From JAFANK01 sp036741695 (GTDB taxonomy: Bacteria; Vulcanimicrobiota; Vulcanimicrobiia; Eremiobacterales; Eremiobacteraceae), in contig DAINRU010000006.1 in the NCBI GenBank assembly GCA_036741695.1, positions 1 through 64,000 on the forward strand: DNA of 64,000 nt, read 5' to 3'. The translations under genes and the position numbers were made by a program. This document shows positions 52,139 through 61,221 of the stretch, in pieces; the first letter of the stretch is position 1, and each line of letters opens with the position of its first letter. The notes beneath the pieces were generated by a model. The model did not search any database. It was given only the letters and a program-made list of their open reading frames with translations, and was not told where the DNA came from.

Positions 52139-52249
52139 CGTGCGTTGACTCTTGCCTGGCAGGCAGCCGGCGCCATGCGGCCCTAAGTCCTAATTGGCAT
52201 ATGAAGCCGTCGCAGGGGAATAGGACCTCGCCAGCAAGCGAAGAACCCC

Positions 52250-54535
52250 ATGCTCACTATGATGCACACCATCGCTCGCGCGGCGTTCGCCGCTGGGTTA
52301 TCATTCGTTTTCGTCGTGAGTGCGCTCTCGTCAGCGCAGGCTTCTGCCGAGTGGCCCATGACCGTGAACGTCAACGGCTATACCTTCACCTGGTACGAAC
52401 CGCAAGCAACCGCTTGGCCAGACCATACAAAGCTCAGCGGCATGGCGGCGGTATCGATACTCGCGCCCGGCAAGACCACGCCCGTGTACGGCGTCGTCAA
52501 CCTCACCGCCACTACGGTCGCAGACGCCGAGGAGGGCACGGTCGTCGTCTCCAACATCCAGGTCGTCTCGACCAATTTCCCCACGCTGAGCTCGCAGCAG
52601 CAGCAAAAGCTCGATGCCTACATCAAGACCCGTGCGACGGATCTGGGAAGCCGGGTGCTGCCGCTCAACACCGTGGTGCTCAGCTTGCAATCGAATCAGA
52701 CGAGCGCCGCCCGTCAAGCGAACATCAACACGACGCCACCCCAGATATTCTACAGCGAGAAGCCGGCGATTTTGGTGTCGTTTGACGGAGCCCCGCTCTT
52801 CGGCCCGATCAAAGGGCTTACGGGCGATCTGACGTTCGCCGCCAACACGAACTGGAACGTCTTCAAGACGGGTTCGAGCTACTATCTCCTCAACGGCTCG
52901 TCCTGGCTGCAGGCGCCGGCCGTCAACGGACCATGGAAAGCCTCAGGCGCTCTCCCGTCGATATTCGGGCAGCTGCCGAGCGACGACAACTGGACGCAAG
53001 TTCGCGCAGCGCTGAGCGCAGCGCCCCCGTCCGCATCCCAGGTGCCGACGGTGTGGGTCTCAAGCGCGCAGAGCGAGGCCATCGTGACCGATGGCGCACC
53101 TAAGGCCGTCGCCATCCCGGACACGTCGTTGTCGTACATCGAGAACACAGATGCCGCGCTCTTCTACGATCGCGCCAACAAGCAGTATTACTATCTGACG
53201 TCGGGCCGCTGGTTCTCGACGAGCGATCCATCGACCGGCCCCTGGACGTTCGCCGGCAAGAGCCTGCCGAGCGATTTCGCAAAGATCCCGGCCGACGGGC
53301 CGCGCGGCTGGGTGCTCGCAAGCGTGCCGGGAACGGCGCAGGCAGCTGCCGCCGTCGGCGCAGCGAACGTGCCGCGCGAAGCGTCGGTCAGCCGCACGGC
53401 GGCGACGCTCGATGTGGAGTATAGCGGCGAACCGCAATTCAAGCCCATCCCCAACACCACGCTTGAGTACGCCGTCAACACCTCGTTCGACGTGCTCAAA
53501 GTCGATGACACGTATTACGCGTGCAGCAACGGCGTGTGGTTCACGTCGGGCTCCCCGACCGGACCGTGGACGGTGGCCGATACGGTGCCGCAAAGCGTCT
53601 ATACCATCCCGTCAGATCAGCCGATGTATAACGACACCTACGTCAACGTCGTGAGTTCCGATGCGAACACCGTCACTTACGGCTACACGGCCGGCTACAT
53701 GTACAGCTACCCGTGGTACGGCGGCCTGTATTACGGCACCGGGTTCTGGTTGGCGCCATATGTGGGTTGGTATGGCGGCTATCCGGCGTATTATGCGTGG
53801 CCGCGCACGTACGTCGGCGGCACATATTACAATCCTGCGACCGGTGCCTACGCCCGCGGGTACGGCGTGTACGGACCATACGGCGCTGCTCGGGTCGGAG
53901 GCGGTTACAATGCGTCGACCGGCAACTATTGGCACGGTGGTGCGGTGTACGGACCGTATGGCGGTGTCGGTCATGGGACGATCTACAATCCTGCGACCGG
54001 CAACTACTACCACGGGGCTGCAGCGTGGGGCCCGGGCGGCGTCGTCTATCGCGGCTCGGGGGGCAACGTGGGTTCCGTCCCGTATGGCAGCCGCTACGGG
54101 GGAGCCACGAACTATTCAAATGCCTATAAGAACTGGGGCAGCGCCGCGACCGTGAGGACTGCCGCCGCGCCGACCCAGTTCAAGCCGGGTTACGGTGGTA
54201 ACGTCTATGCCGGCAAGGACGGGAACGTTTATCGTCCCACGTCGACGGGCAGCTGGCAACAGTACAACAACGCGAGCGGCTCGTGGAAGACGCCGAGCGG
54301 CGAAGGATGGAACAGCCTTTCGGCCAAGGGCAGCGGCTTCAACAACACTGCCGCCAGTCAGCAGTATCGCGGCTTCAATAACACGGCGGGAAGCGGCGGC
54401 TGGAACAATGCAGCCACCCGTGGCGGCTCGACCGCGAGCCAGCTCAACCAGGCGAGTTATGCGCGCTCTGCAGGCTATGGCGGCGGTGGATTCGGTGGCA
54501 ACCGAGGTGGCGGCGGCGGTTATCGCGGCCGGTGA
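52250..54535 (+). CDS. Large secreted protein, three internal repeats and Tyr/Gly-rich C-terminus
   Basis: 761 aa. Signal peptide (AAFAAGLSFVFVVSALSSAQA). Three repeats near residues 175-230, 285-340 and 390-440, sharing YY-L-G-WF/L, then GPW (YLLNGSSWLQAPAVNGPWKA, YYLTSGRWFSTSDPSTGPWT, YACSNGVWFTSGSPTGPWTV). Then a Tyr/Gly/Asn-rich stretch with PYVGWYGGYPAYYAWP and copies of YNPATGNYYHG-type units, ending in GGGFGGNRGGGGGYRGR. Similar proteins are labelled carbohydrate-binding family V/XII. Likely a surface or matrix protein. Confidence 0.78.
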   Translation: MLTMMHTIARAAFAAGLSFVFVVSALSSAQASAEWPMTVNVNGYTFTWYEPQATAWPDHTKLSGMAAVSILAPGKTTPVYGVVNLTATTVADAEEGTVVVSNIQVVSTNFPTLSSQQQQKLDAYIKTRATDLGSRVLPLNTVVLSLQSNQTSAARQANINTTPPQIFYSEKPAILVSFDGAPLFGPIKGLTGDLTFAANTNWNVFKTGSSYYLLNGSSWLQAPAVNGPWKASGALPSIFGQLPSDDNWTQVRAALSAAPPSASQVPTVWVSSAQSEAIVTDGAPKAVAIPDTSLSYIENTDAALFYDRANKQYYYLTSGRWFSTSDPSTGPWTFAGKSLPSDFAKIPADGPRGWVLASVPGTAQAAAAVGAANVPREASVSRTAATLDVEYSGEPQFKPIPNTTLEYAVNTSFDVLKVDDTYYACSNGVWFTSGSPTGPWTVADTVPQSVYTIPSDQPMYNDTYVNVVSSDANTVTYGYTAGYMYSYPWYGGLYYGTGFWLAPYVGWYGGYPAYYAWPRTYVGGTYYNPATGAYARGYGVYGPYGAARVGGGYNASTGNYWHGGAVYGPYGGVGHGTIYNPATGNYYHGAAAWGPGGVVYRGSGGNVGSVPYGSRYGGATNYSNAYKNWGSAATVRTAAAPTQFKPGYGGNVYAGKDGNVYRPTSTGSWQQYNNASGSWKTPSGEGWNSLSAKGSGFNNTAASQQYRGFNNTAGSGGWNNAATRGGSTASQLNQASYARSAGYGGGGFGGNRGGGGGYRGR

Positions 54536-54552
54536 AGGAGAGAGTGAGACGC

Positions 54553-55083
54553 ATGAGATCGTTGATCGTCCTGGCCGTGGCCGCTATCGTGCTTGCCGTT
54601 CCAGCGCTTGCGTCGGCACAACCGACTGGTGCGCCTGCTCCTATGGCGACTGCGACGCCGGTAAGCCCGTTCGCAGTCCCCATAGGCCGTGAACTCGGCT
54701 ACCGCTGCCAATCCGCGCAGAACTTCGATGCGCAGTGGAATTTCACGGGATCGCTTGTCTTGAAGGTCAGCCAGAGTGGCAAGATCACCGGTGGCTATCT
54801 CGGCGACTCCGACCAGGACAACCCCTCGTATCCTACCGACCCGTTTCTTGGACGCGAATACCCGGTGTCCGGCTCCGTGACGCCTGGCAACAAGATCAGC
54901 TTAGACATCGGATCGGGCTCGCTGCAGTGGAACATTCAGGGAACGCTGACGCAAACGCAGATCACCGGAACGTTTGCGAGCACGCGCTTCGGTCTCATGC
55001 AGTTCTGGGCGTCGCGCGTGCACATCCCCAAACACCCGGCGACCATCCAGCGCACCAACACCGGTAATCTGCAGGGACCGTAA
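54553..55083 (+). CDS. Small secreted protein of unknown function
   Basis: 176 aa from ATG 54553; GTG 54544 is as good because AAGGAG lies at 54535-54540. Signal peptide LIVLAVAAIVLAVPALASA, then a beta-sheet domain with LVLKVSQSGKITGGYLGDSD and WNIQGTLTQTQITGTFASTR. One Cys. Lies 17 bp after the Tyr/Gly-rich gene, so likely co-expressed. No family recognised. Confidence 0.65.
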   Translation: MRSLIVLAVAAIVLAVPALASAQPTGAPAPMATATPVSPFAVPIGRELGYRCQSAQNFDAQWNFTGSLVLKVSQSGKITGGYLGDSDQDNPSYPTDPFLGREYPVSGSVTPGNKISLDIGSGSLQWNIQGTLTQTQITGTFASTRFGLMQFWASRVHIPKHPATIQRTNTGNLQGP

Positions 55084-55089
55084 TAACCG

Positions 55090-55173
55090 TGGGATGACCG
55101 GGACTCGAACCCGGATGCCCTTTCGGGCAACAGATTTTAAGTCTGTCGTGTCTGCCGATTTCACCATCATCCC
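55090..55173 (-). tRNA. tRNA-Leu (anticodon TAA)
   Basis: Minus strand, 84 nt with the long variable arm of tRNA-Leu (GTTGCCCGAAAGGGCAT). Acceptor arms GGGATGA and TCATCCC, anticodon loop CTTAAAA giving TAA, T-loop GGTTCGAGTCC, discriminator A. CCA is not encoded, in contrast to tRNA-Asn. Confidence 0.95.
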
Positions 55174-55256
55174 GAATAGAGCGGTCGAGATCGCTCGACC
55201 GTTCATGTCGACGGCGTTTGCGCCTTGCTGCGTGAAACCCTAGGTTTGTGCTGCTG

Positions 55257-55451
55257 CTAACTGCGGCCCATCTGGTCGTATCTGCGGGCGAGCGGATAGA
55301 GCTTCATGAGCCCGATGCACGAGACGATCGCCCACAGGACTGCCGACAGCGAGGGCAGTTGGCCCGCAGCGATGTCGGGTAAGCCCCAGAGGACGCTCCA
55401 AAAGATGAGATCTAAGACGAGCGCTATCCACCAGACGATGAGCATGAACAA
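55257..55451 (-). CDS. Small two-helix membrane protein, hypothetical
   Basis: 64 aa, two hydrophobic stretches (MLIVWWIALVLDLIFWSVLW and LSAVLWAIVSCIGLMKLYPL) then a basic tail. GAGG is 11 nt before ATG 55451. No family recognised; the membrane pattern is the only support. Confidence 0.45.
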   Translation of the reverse strand: MFMLIVWWIALVLDLIFWSVLWGLPDIAAGQLPSLSAVLWAIVSCIGLMKLYPLARRYDQMGRS

Positions 55452-55505
55452 AGGAACCTCGTAATTATTATCGGCTCGCGCGGAGGCCGACCACAGCGAT
55501 GTGGA

Positions 55506-57827
55506 TCAGACGTGCTGCGTGATGGTGAACGCCATCGTCAAACCGGGCAAGGAATAGGCGTTTGTCGGCACGGGACCGCTGGGGGTCGGATAGGTCGGAC
55601 CTGCACCCGTGAGCGTGAACTTGTCGGCGAATTCGTTGCCCAGGTTCTGCGCTGACAGCGTCAGTTGCGTATGGCCGAGCTGCTTGCCGATGCTCGCGTT
55701 GTAGAGCCAATACGACGGCCGGTTCAGCTCGTTGTTCGAGCTCTCCCATCCGGCGCCGAACGCATAGCCGAACCCGGCGGCGCCGCGACCATTGATGGAG
55801 ATGAGCGCCTTGTGCGGCGGAATCCCCTGGAACTGCTGACCGGAAACAACGTTCGGCGCCGAAGGGTCGAACGCGAACGGATCGTTGACCGGGTACGCGA
55901 TGTCGATGCCGTACGAGGCCTCGAGCGTGGCGAACGGCGAGAGCGGTTTATCTGCGCGTAGCTCCACACCGCTATAGATGACGTTGGCGAGATTTTCGAT
56001 GAAGCTGAACTGGCCTTGTGTCGGATCTGGATTGGGCACGAAGAATATCGGGTTGCGCAGATTCGTGTGATAGGCGTCGATCTCCACGGTCGGTGCCAGC
56101 TGCGCGCCGCCAAAACGGTGCTGATAGCCGATTTCGAATTCGCTCGTGCGCTCGGCGGTGAGGGTCGGGTTGATGGCCTTCTCGGTGAGAAGCGGTGCGC
56201 GGAAGCCCGTGCCGAAGGAGGCACGGAACATGCTGTCAGCGCTTGGCGTCCAGACGCAGGCGAACCGGGGGTCGGTGGTCGTGCCGAAGGTGGAGTATTC
56301 GCTCAGATACACGACGCCGCTGTAATGCAGGTGTGAGGTTGGATCCCATTCGTAGCGGGCGGCGTACGACGTCTGGGTCTGCGATTGGTTTAGCACGTCT
56401 GAGGCAAAAGGAGCCGACGGTGGAAGCGCGAGGTTTTCCCGGCGAGAGTCCACGAAGAGACTCAGAGCGGCATTCGAGAGAGAACGATCCCACTCCGCAG
56501 AATTGTCGTAGAGCACGTCTCGGTCGTCAAGCAAGTATGGGTTGTATCCCGGTGGGACGTTTGGCGTCGACTGGTCGACGGTGCTCGTCATGTGCCGGAT
56601 CGTGAGGTTGGATGGCGCGATCCCTGCGACTCCACGGTTGCCGAGCGGGACCTGCACGTCGAGGCTGAGGGCGGGCGCGATCGACGATGCCGACGCACCC
56701 GGAAACGCTGTGAACAGCGACCCCTGCGTGAAATTCTGCGGGTCAGCTGGAAAGCTCAGCGGCGCGGAAAGAACCCGGTATGCCATGGTGTTCCAATACG
56801 TCAGCTCGACGAATCCACCGCTCGGCCCGAACGAGTAGCGAAGCTTGCCGAGCATCGAGGTGGCGTTGATGGCGCTCCCCACGAGCGTTTGTGCGGTAGC
56901 CGGCAATGCCGCATCAGGCTGATACGAGACGAGGTAATCGTTGACTGCCCCCGCGCTGTAGTAATGATGGAACGAGAGCGCATAGCCAAGGCGTTGATCG
57001 GCGGTGCCCGTGGCCTGCAGCGTGTAGCCCGTGGTGTCGAAACTGCCCGCAGAAAAACGGATGAGGCCGTGATCTTGGAGCGTCGGATCGAGGGTGTGGA
57101 AGTTGATCGTGCCGCCCTGCGTGTTCGCCCCGCCGAGCGATGCCGGGCCGACGCCGTAGACCACTTGGATGTTTGAGAACTCGGACGGATCGAGCAGCTC
57201 CAGGTCCACGTCGCCCGTGTTCGCGTTGTTCATGACGTGTCCGTCGATGTCGATGAGCGTTTCCGATGGATCCGGTCCGCGTAGGCTCGCCGTCTGCGGC
57301 AATCCGGGCGCACCGCCCGCGGGTCGTGTCATGGTGAGCGCGATCTGCTGTGCCAGGTCATCGGTGACGTTTTGGATGCCGAGGCCGGCGAGGCGCTGAG
57401 GATCCAACACCGTGGTGGGGGCGGACGCTGTCGATAAGGTTTGACGACCGTTGACGGTCACGCTACCGAGCGTCGCGATGTTCCCCGTGCTCGAGCGCAC
57501 GAGTTCGAGCTTCAGCGTGGTCGTCGCGTTGGCTGTGACGGCCACAAGGCGCGCACCCAGCGGCAAGAAGCCCTTGGCTTCGACTGAGATGATGTAGGTC
57601 AGCGCCGGAATGCCGGACAGTGAGAAGCGGCCTGACGCGTCACTCGTGGCATGCTCTTCGGCGTTTCCTGCCTTCAGAAAGACGTGCGCGCCGGAAATGG
57701 CTGCGCCGGATCCATCGCTTACCGATCCCGCGACGTCCCCGATCGCGCTTGATGCCGCTCCCGCCGCGGTCGTCAGCCACCACGTGAGGGTCGAAAGGAT
57801 CACCGCAAGCACGGCAACCTTTTTCAT
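55506..57827 (-). CDS. TonB-dependent receptor with carboxypeptidase-like N-domain
   Basis: 773 aa. Signal peptide LAVILSTLTWWLTTAAGA; regulatory-like domain GDVAGSVSDGSGAAISGAHV; plug with TASLRGPDPSETLIDIDGHV and SNIQVVYGVGPASLGGANTQ; barrel with NPTLTAERTSEFEIGYQHRF, the usual receptor string, and a C-terminus ending in FTITQHV. Shorter than the receptor at 12376 and not a copy of it. Ligand unknown; no siderophore or cobalamin genes nearby. Confidence 0.9.
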   Translation of the reverse strand: MKKVAVLAVILSTLTWWLTTAAGAASSAIGDVAGSVSDGSGAAISGAHVFLKAGNAEEHATSDASGRFSLSGIPALTYIISVEAKGFLPLGARLVAVTANATTTLKLELVRSSTGNIATLGSVTVNGRQTLSTASAPTTVLDPQRLAGLGIQNVTDDLAQQIALTMTRPAGGAPGLPQTASLRGPDPSETLIDIDGHVMNNANTGDVDLELLDPSEFSNIQVVYGVGPASLGGANTQGGTINFHTLDPTLQDHGLIRFSAGSFDTTGYTLQATGTADQRLGYALSFHHYYSAGAVNDYLVSYQPDAALPATAQTLVGSAINATSMLGKLRYSFGPSGGFVELTYWNTMAYRVLSAPLSFPADPQNFTQGSLFTAFPGASASSIAPALSLDVQVPLGNRGVAGIAPSNLTIRHMTSTVDQSTPNVPPGYNPYLLDDRDVLYDNSAEWDRSLSNAALSLFVDSRRENLALPPSAPFASDVLNQSQTQTSYAARYEWDPTSHLHYSGVVYLSEYSTFGTTTDPRFACVWTPSADSMFRASFGTGFRAPLLTEKAINPTLTAERTSEFEIGYQHRFGGAQLAPTVEIDAYHTNLRNPIFFVPNPDPTQGQFSFIENLANVIYSGVELRADKPLSPFATLEASYGIDIAYPVNDPFAFDPSAPNVVSGQQFQGIPPHKALISINGRGAAGFGYAFGAGWESSNNELNRPSYWLYNASIGKQLGHTQLTLSAQNLGNEFADKFTLTGAGPTYPTPSGPVPTNAYSLPGLTMAFTITQHV

Positions 57828-57893
57828 ACATCACCCTTGCGCGCATGGTTCTCGCGCTCCTCCGCCAAACACTAGAGGGCTTGGTGCCCGTCA

Positions 57894-59015
57894 TTGAATG
57901 AATTCACAAACCCGATTCCGGTGCGTTTGAGAACCATAGTCCGGCTCATCTGCGCGACTGCCGCTGTCGTGGCGGCGGCCTGCGGTGGAAACGCCGTCGT
58001 CAACAACCCTCCACCGCCCGCAGCGACGTTTCCGCCGCCCTCGTTGTTCAACGTCACGCTCGTGAGCACGGACCCTTTCAGCAACGCGACGAGCCAGCAT
58101 GCCACCGAAGTCGAACCTTCGATGAGCGCGGCCGGCACGACGATCGTCGCCACCTTCCAAACGGGAAGGTTCTTCGTCGCCGGAGCTTCCGACATCGGCT
58201 TCGCCACATCGCAGGACGGGGGCGCGTCCTGGGTGTCAGGGTTTCTACCGGGAATGACGCACTACTCGGTGCCGTCCGGCTCGTTCGACAGCGTGAGCGA
58301 TCCGGTCATCGCNNNNNNNNNNNNNNNNNNNNNNNNNNNNNNNNNNNNNNNNNNNNNNNNNNNNNNNNNNNNNNNNNNNNNNNNNNNNNNNNNNNNNNNN
58401 NNNNNNNNNNNNGCGATGGATGCGGCCGGCAACGCATACGTCGTCTGGCAGGACTGCCGCTTCCGAGTCAAATGCTCTGCGAACGACCTGGTGATGAGCA
58501 CCTCGGCCGATGGGATCGGCTGGACGGCGCCGGCGCGGGTGCCCATCGATCCGACGACAAGCCTCGTTGACCACTTTATTCCCGGCGTCGCGGTCGCTCC
58601 TGGGACGAGCGGCAGCACTGCGCACCTGGGCATCACCTTCTACTACTACGCCAACACGAACTGCGGCGGTACGGCGCCGTGCCGGTTGTCGGTTGCCTAC
58701 ATCACGTCACACGATGGTGGGACGAGCTGGAGCGCACCGACCCAGATCGTCGGCCCCATGAGCACGTCGTGGCTGGCCGGCACCGACCAGGGCTCGATGG
58801 TCGGCGATTATATCGCGACGGCCTTTGTGGGCACGCAGCCGTTCGGGATCTTCGCCGTCGCGCTCCCGCCGGCGCCGGGGTTCTTCCATGAGGCGATGTA
58901 CGCGTCGAGGCTTGGATTCTTGCCGGCGAGAGCGCTTGAGCGGGCGAGCTCGCCCGCCGAACGGCCTGTGCCGGGCGCGCATTCGGATCGCATGCGCCGG
59001 TTGCGCCCTCCCTAG
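57894..59015 (+). CDS. Asp-box sialidase-like lipoprotein, interrupted by the N gap
   Basis: Probable lipobox in AAVVAAACGG. Asp boxes SQDGGASW before and SHDGGTSW after the gap, with GSMVGDYIATAFVG near the end; this is an exo-alpha-sialidase-annotated propeller family. The 100-N gap (58313-58412) is of nominal size, and the frame agrees on both sides only as written, so true length is unknown. Some residues near the N-terminus may be upstream of the true start. Confidence 0.7.
   Translation: MNEFTNPIPVRLRTIVRLICATAAVVAAACGGNAVVNNPPPPAATFPPPSLFNVTLVSTDPFSNATSQHATEVEPSMSAAGTTIVATFQTGRFFVAGASDIGFATSQDGGASWVSGFLPGMTHYSVPSGSFDSVSDPVIXXXXXXXXXXXXXXXXXXXXXXXXXXXXXXXXXXAMDAAGNAYVVWQDCRFRVKCSANDLVMSTSADGIGWTAPARVPIDPTTSLVDHFIPGVAVAPGTSGSTAHLGITFYYYANTNCGGTAPCRLSVAYITSHDGGTSWSAPTQIVGPMSTSWLAGTDQGSMVGDYIATAFVGTQPFGIFAVALPPAPGFFHEAMYASRLGFLPARALERASSPAERPVPGAHSDRMRRLRPP
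58313..58412. other. Assembly gap (100 Ns)
   Basis: Run of exactly 100 undetermined bases, the conventional length for a scaffold join of unknown size. It interrupts the Asp-box lipoprotein gene. Confidence 0.99.
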
Positions 59016-59019
59016 AACC

Positions 59020-61146
59020 TCAGGGCGCCGCAGGCGCGGGAGCGAAGACGAGCAGCTCTTGTGCTCCGTTCTCGAGGACTTGCTGGGCGAACGACCTGGG
59101 GCCAAGCCATCGCGGCTTCGTCCGAACGCCCTCGACGGCTAAGGTGGAGCCAGGATGCTGGTCAGCCAAGCGCACGAAAACCCTCGCGGCATTGGGATCG
59201 ACTTCAAGCACGAAGCGAGCCTGTACCGTGCGCGCGGTTTCGCGTAATGTCTCGAGCACAGGCGCTTGGGCGGCTTGGCGCGATGGCGCGACATGGATGA
59301 CGCTGAAATCGGCGTCAAGACGTTTGGCCAGACGTGCCGCTCGCTGGATGAGGATCGTGTCGCGCTCGCGGGCCGCGACCCCAAGCGCGATCTCGCTGAC
59401 CACGTGGCGCCGGCGGGTGACGGCCTTCGTGCGCAGCGCCTCACGTAGGGCGAGTTCGCGCAGTGCTGTGAGGTTCTCGGTGCGGAAGAACGAACTCAGC
59501 GCTGCCTCGATCCTTTCTTTGGGATAGATCTTGCCGGCGCGCAGCCGGTCGCGCAGCGTCTGTGCGCTGGCGTCGATCAAGACGACGTCGTCGGCGAGCT
59601 CTAAGATGCCGTCGGGCATGGTCTCGCGCACCGTCACGCCGGTCAACCGGCGCACCGCATCGTTGAGGCCCTCGAGGTGCTGGACGTTGAGCGTCGTCAG
59701 CACCGAAATGCCCGAACGCAGCACGCTCAAGACGTCCTCGTAGCGCTTGTCGAACTTGCTGCCTGGAGCGTTCGTGTGGGCGAGCTCGTCGATGAGCGCC
59801 ACTTGTGGGCGTCGCGCGAGCAGCGCCTCAAAGTCGAGTTCAGAGTAGCGCATTCCGCCGGCATTGAATTCGCGTCGTGGCAGCGCTTCCAACCCCTCAA
59901 GCTTGCGCGCCGTGTCTGCGCGACCGTGCGTCTCGACGAACGCCACGACGACGTCAACACCTTCTGCTTTGAGCTGATGCGCTTGGTCGAGCATGGCGTA
60001 GGTCTTGCCGCAGCCGGCGGCCGCGCCCAGGTACACGGTGAGTCTGCCGTATCCCACCCGAAGACGATCGCCGGCGGTTTGCGCGTATGGGTGCTGCCCG
60101 ATGCCCGTCCTCGGTGGAGCAGTGAGCTTGAATCCTGGACCGACGATGAGCAGGTCGCGATCGATCGGCGCGCTCACGAAGGTGGTGGCGATGGCGCCCT
60201 TAGGCACGGCGACAAACGATGCGTTGAAGTCGCCAAGTTCCGGACGGTCGAGGTCGAGACTCGCGAGCTTCGCGACGCGTGCACCGTGGGTTTGAGCCAG
60301 GCGTGCTGCGGCTTCTTCTTCACCCGGTAGGCCCGCTATCTCCAAGGCGAGGTTGAACGCGTCTGCGAAGGCTGCGCTGCGATCGACAAACGACTCGCCG
60401 TCGATGCCGGGAAGCAGCAGCGCGATGGCTTTGGAGACCCGAGCGGCAGGCAACGCCGGCTCGGTCAGCTCGTCCACCGTGCGCAGCATCATCTCGCGCA
60501 GCGCGCGCAGCGTCTGCGGGCGGAATGGTCCTTGGAGCGCGCGATCGATGTCTTCCTTGCGGACGATGAGGCCGGCGTGCAGGCGCGCCTCCAGTTGTTC
60601 GGGTGCGACGTCGATCGCGATGACCTGGTCGGCCGCCTTGAGGAACGACACCGGCACGATCTCGCGGACGGGAAAGCCGATGAGCGCCTCCGCGGTGGGC
60701 GCAACGGTCTCGAGGTGAGCGATGTTAAGGGCGCCGAGCACGCTGATGCCCGCATCGCGCAACGCGAGCGCGTCCTGCCAGCGCTTGGCGTGCGCAGAGC
60801 CTGCGAGATTCGTGTGGGCGAGCTCGTCAAGGACGATCACCTGCGGATGCGCTGCGACCGCTGCCTCATAGTCGAATTCTGGAAAGGTCGAGTTGCCCAT
60901 CGACACCATGCGTGGAAGCACCTGCGGAATGCCCTGGCAGAGCTGTTCGAGATCCAAGCGGCCTTTGGTCTCCACCCAGCCGAGCATAACGCGCACGCCG
61001 CTCTGATGGAGCTGGCGTGCCTCGTTGAGCAACCGGTGCGTCTTGCCGACCCCGGGTGCAAAGCCGACGTAGACCGTCAGGCGTGCCTGCCCGCCGAGCT
61101 CCTTGAGGAGTTCCGCCGCGGCGGGGCGCCGTGCGCCCATATCCAT
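59020..61146 (-). CDS. Tandem KdpD sensor-domain protein, no histidine kinase
   Basis: 708 aa from ATG 61146 (ATG 61140 also possible). Two KdpD N-terminal modules in one chain. First: Walker A GFAPGVGKT (28-36), VIVLDELAHTN (DE 107-108). Second: GAAAGCGKT (374-382), ALIDELAHTN (DE 453-454). Each is followed by the KdpD domain's helical part (FRPQTLRALREMMLR, FRTENLTALRELALREALR) and a UspA-like fold (DTILIQRAARLAKRLDADFS in the second). No membrane segments, no HisKA or HATPase. It faces away from the separate kinase gene at 61222. Confidence 0.9.
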   Translation of the reverse strand: MDMGARRPAAAELLKELGGQARLTVYVGFAPGVGKTHRLLNEARQLHQSGVRVMLGWVETKGRLDLEQLCQGIPQVLPRMVSMGNSTFPEFDYEAAVAAHPQVIVLDELAHTNLAGSAHAKRWQDALALRDAGISVLGALNIAHLETVAPTAEALIGFPVREIVPVSFLKAADQVIAIDVAPEQLEARLHAGLIVRKEDIDRALQGPFRPQTLRALREMMLRTVDELTEPALPAARVSKAIALLLPGIDGESFVDRSAAFADAFNLALEIAGLPGEEEAAARLAQTHGARVAKLASLDLDRPELGDFNASFVAVPKGAIATTFVSAPIDRDLLIVGPGFKLTAPPRTGIGQHPYAQTAGDRLRVGYGRLTVYLGAAAGCGKTYAMLDQAHQLKAEGVDVVVAFVETHGRADTARKLEGLEALPRREFNAGGMRYSELDFEALLARRPQVALIDELAHTNAPGSKFDKRYEDVLSVLRSGISVLTTLNVQHLEGLNDAVRRLTGVTVRETMPDGILELADDVVLIDASAQTLRDRLRAGKIYPKERIEAALSSFFRTENLTALRELALREALRTKAVTRRRHVVSEIALGVAARERDTILIQRAARLAKRLDADFSVIHVAPSRQAAQAPVLETLRETARTVQARFVLEVDPNAARVFVRLADQHPGSTLAVEGVRTKPRWLGPRSFAQQVLENGAQELLVFAPAPAAP

Positions 61147-61221
61147 GCAGCGCCGTTCGGGTTCGCGCGCGTGTTTCCCAGCCGGAGCATGCCGGCGGCG
61201 CGCAGAAGCGAAGGACCCATC

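Noticed and set aside
53800..54060. Recurrent blocks that look like a short repeat array (CRISPR-like)
   Set aside because: They are in-frame codon repeats encoding YNPATG-type units within a large secreted protein; spacing and sequence vary with the protein.
58313..58412. In-frame continuity across the Ns as evidence of a full-length gene
   Set aside because: 100 Ns is a placeholder length; frame agreement across it is coincidental.
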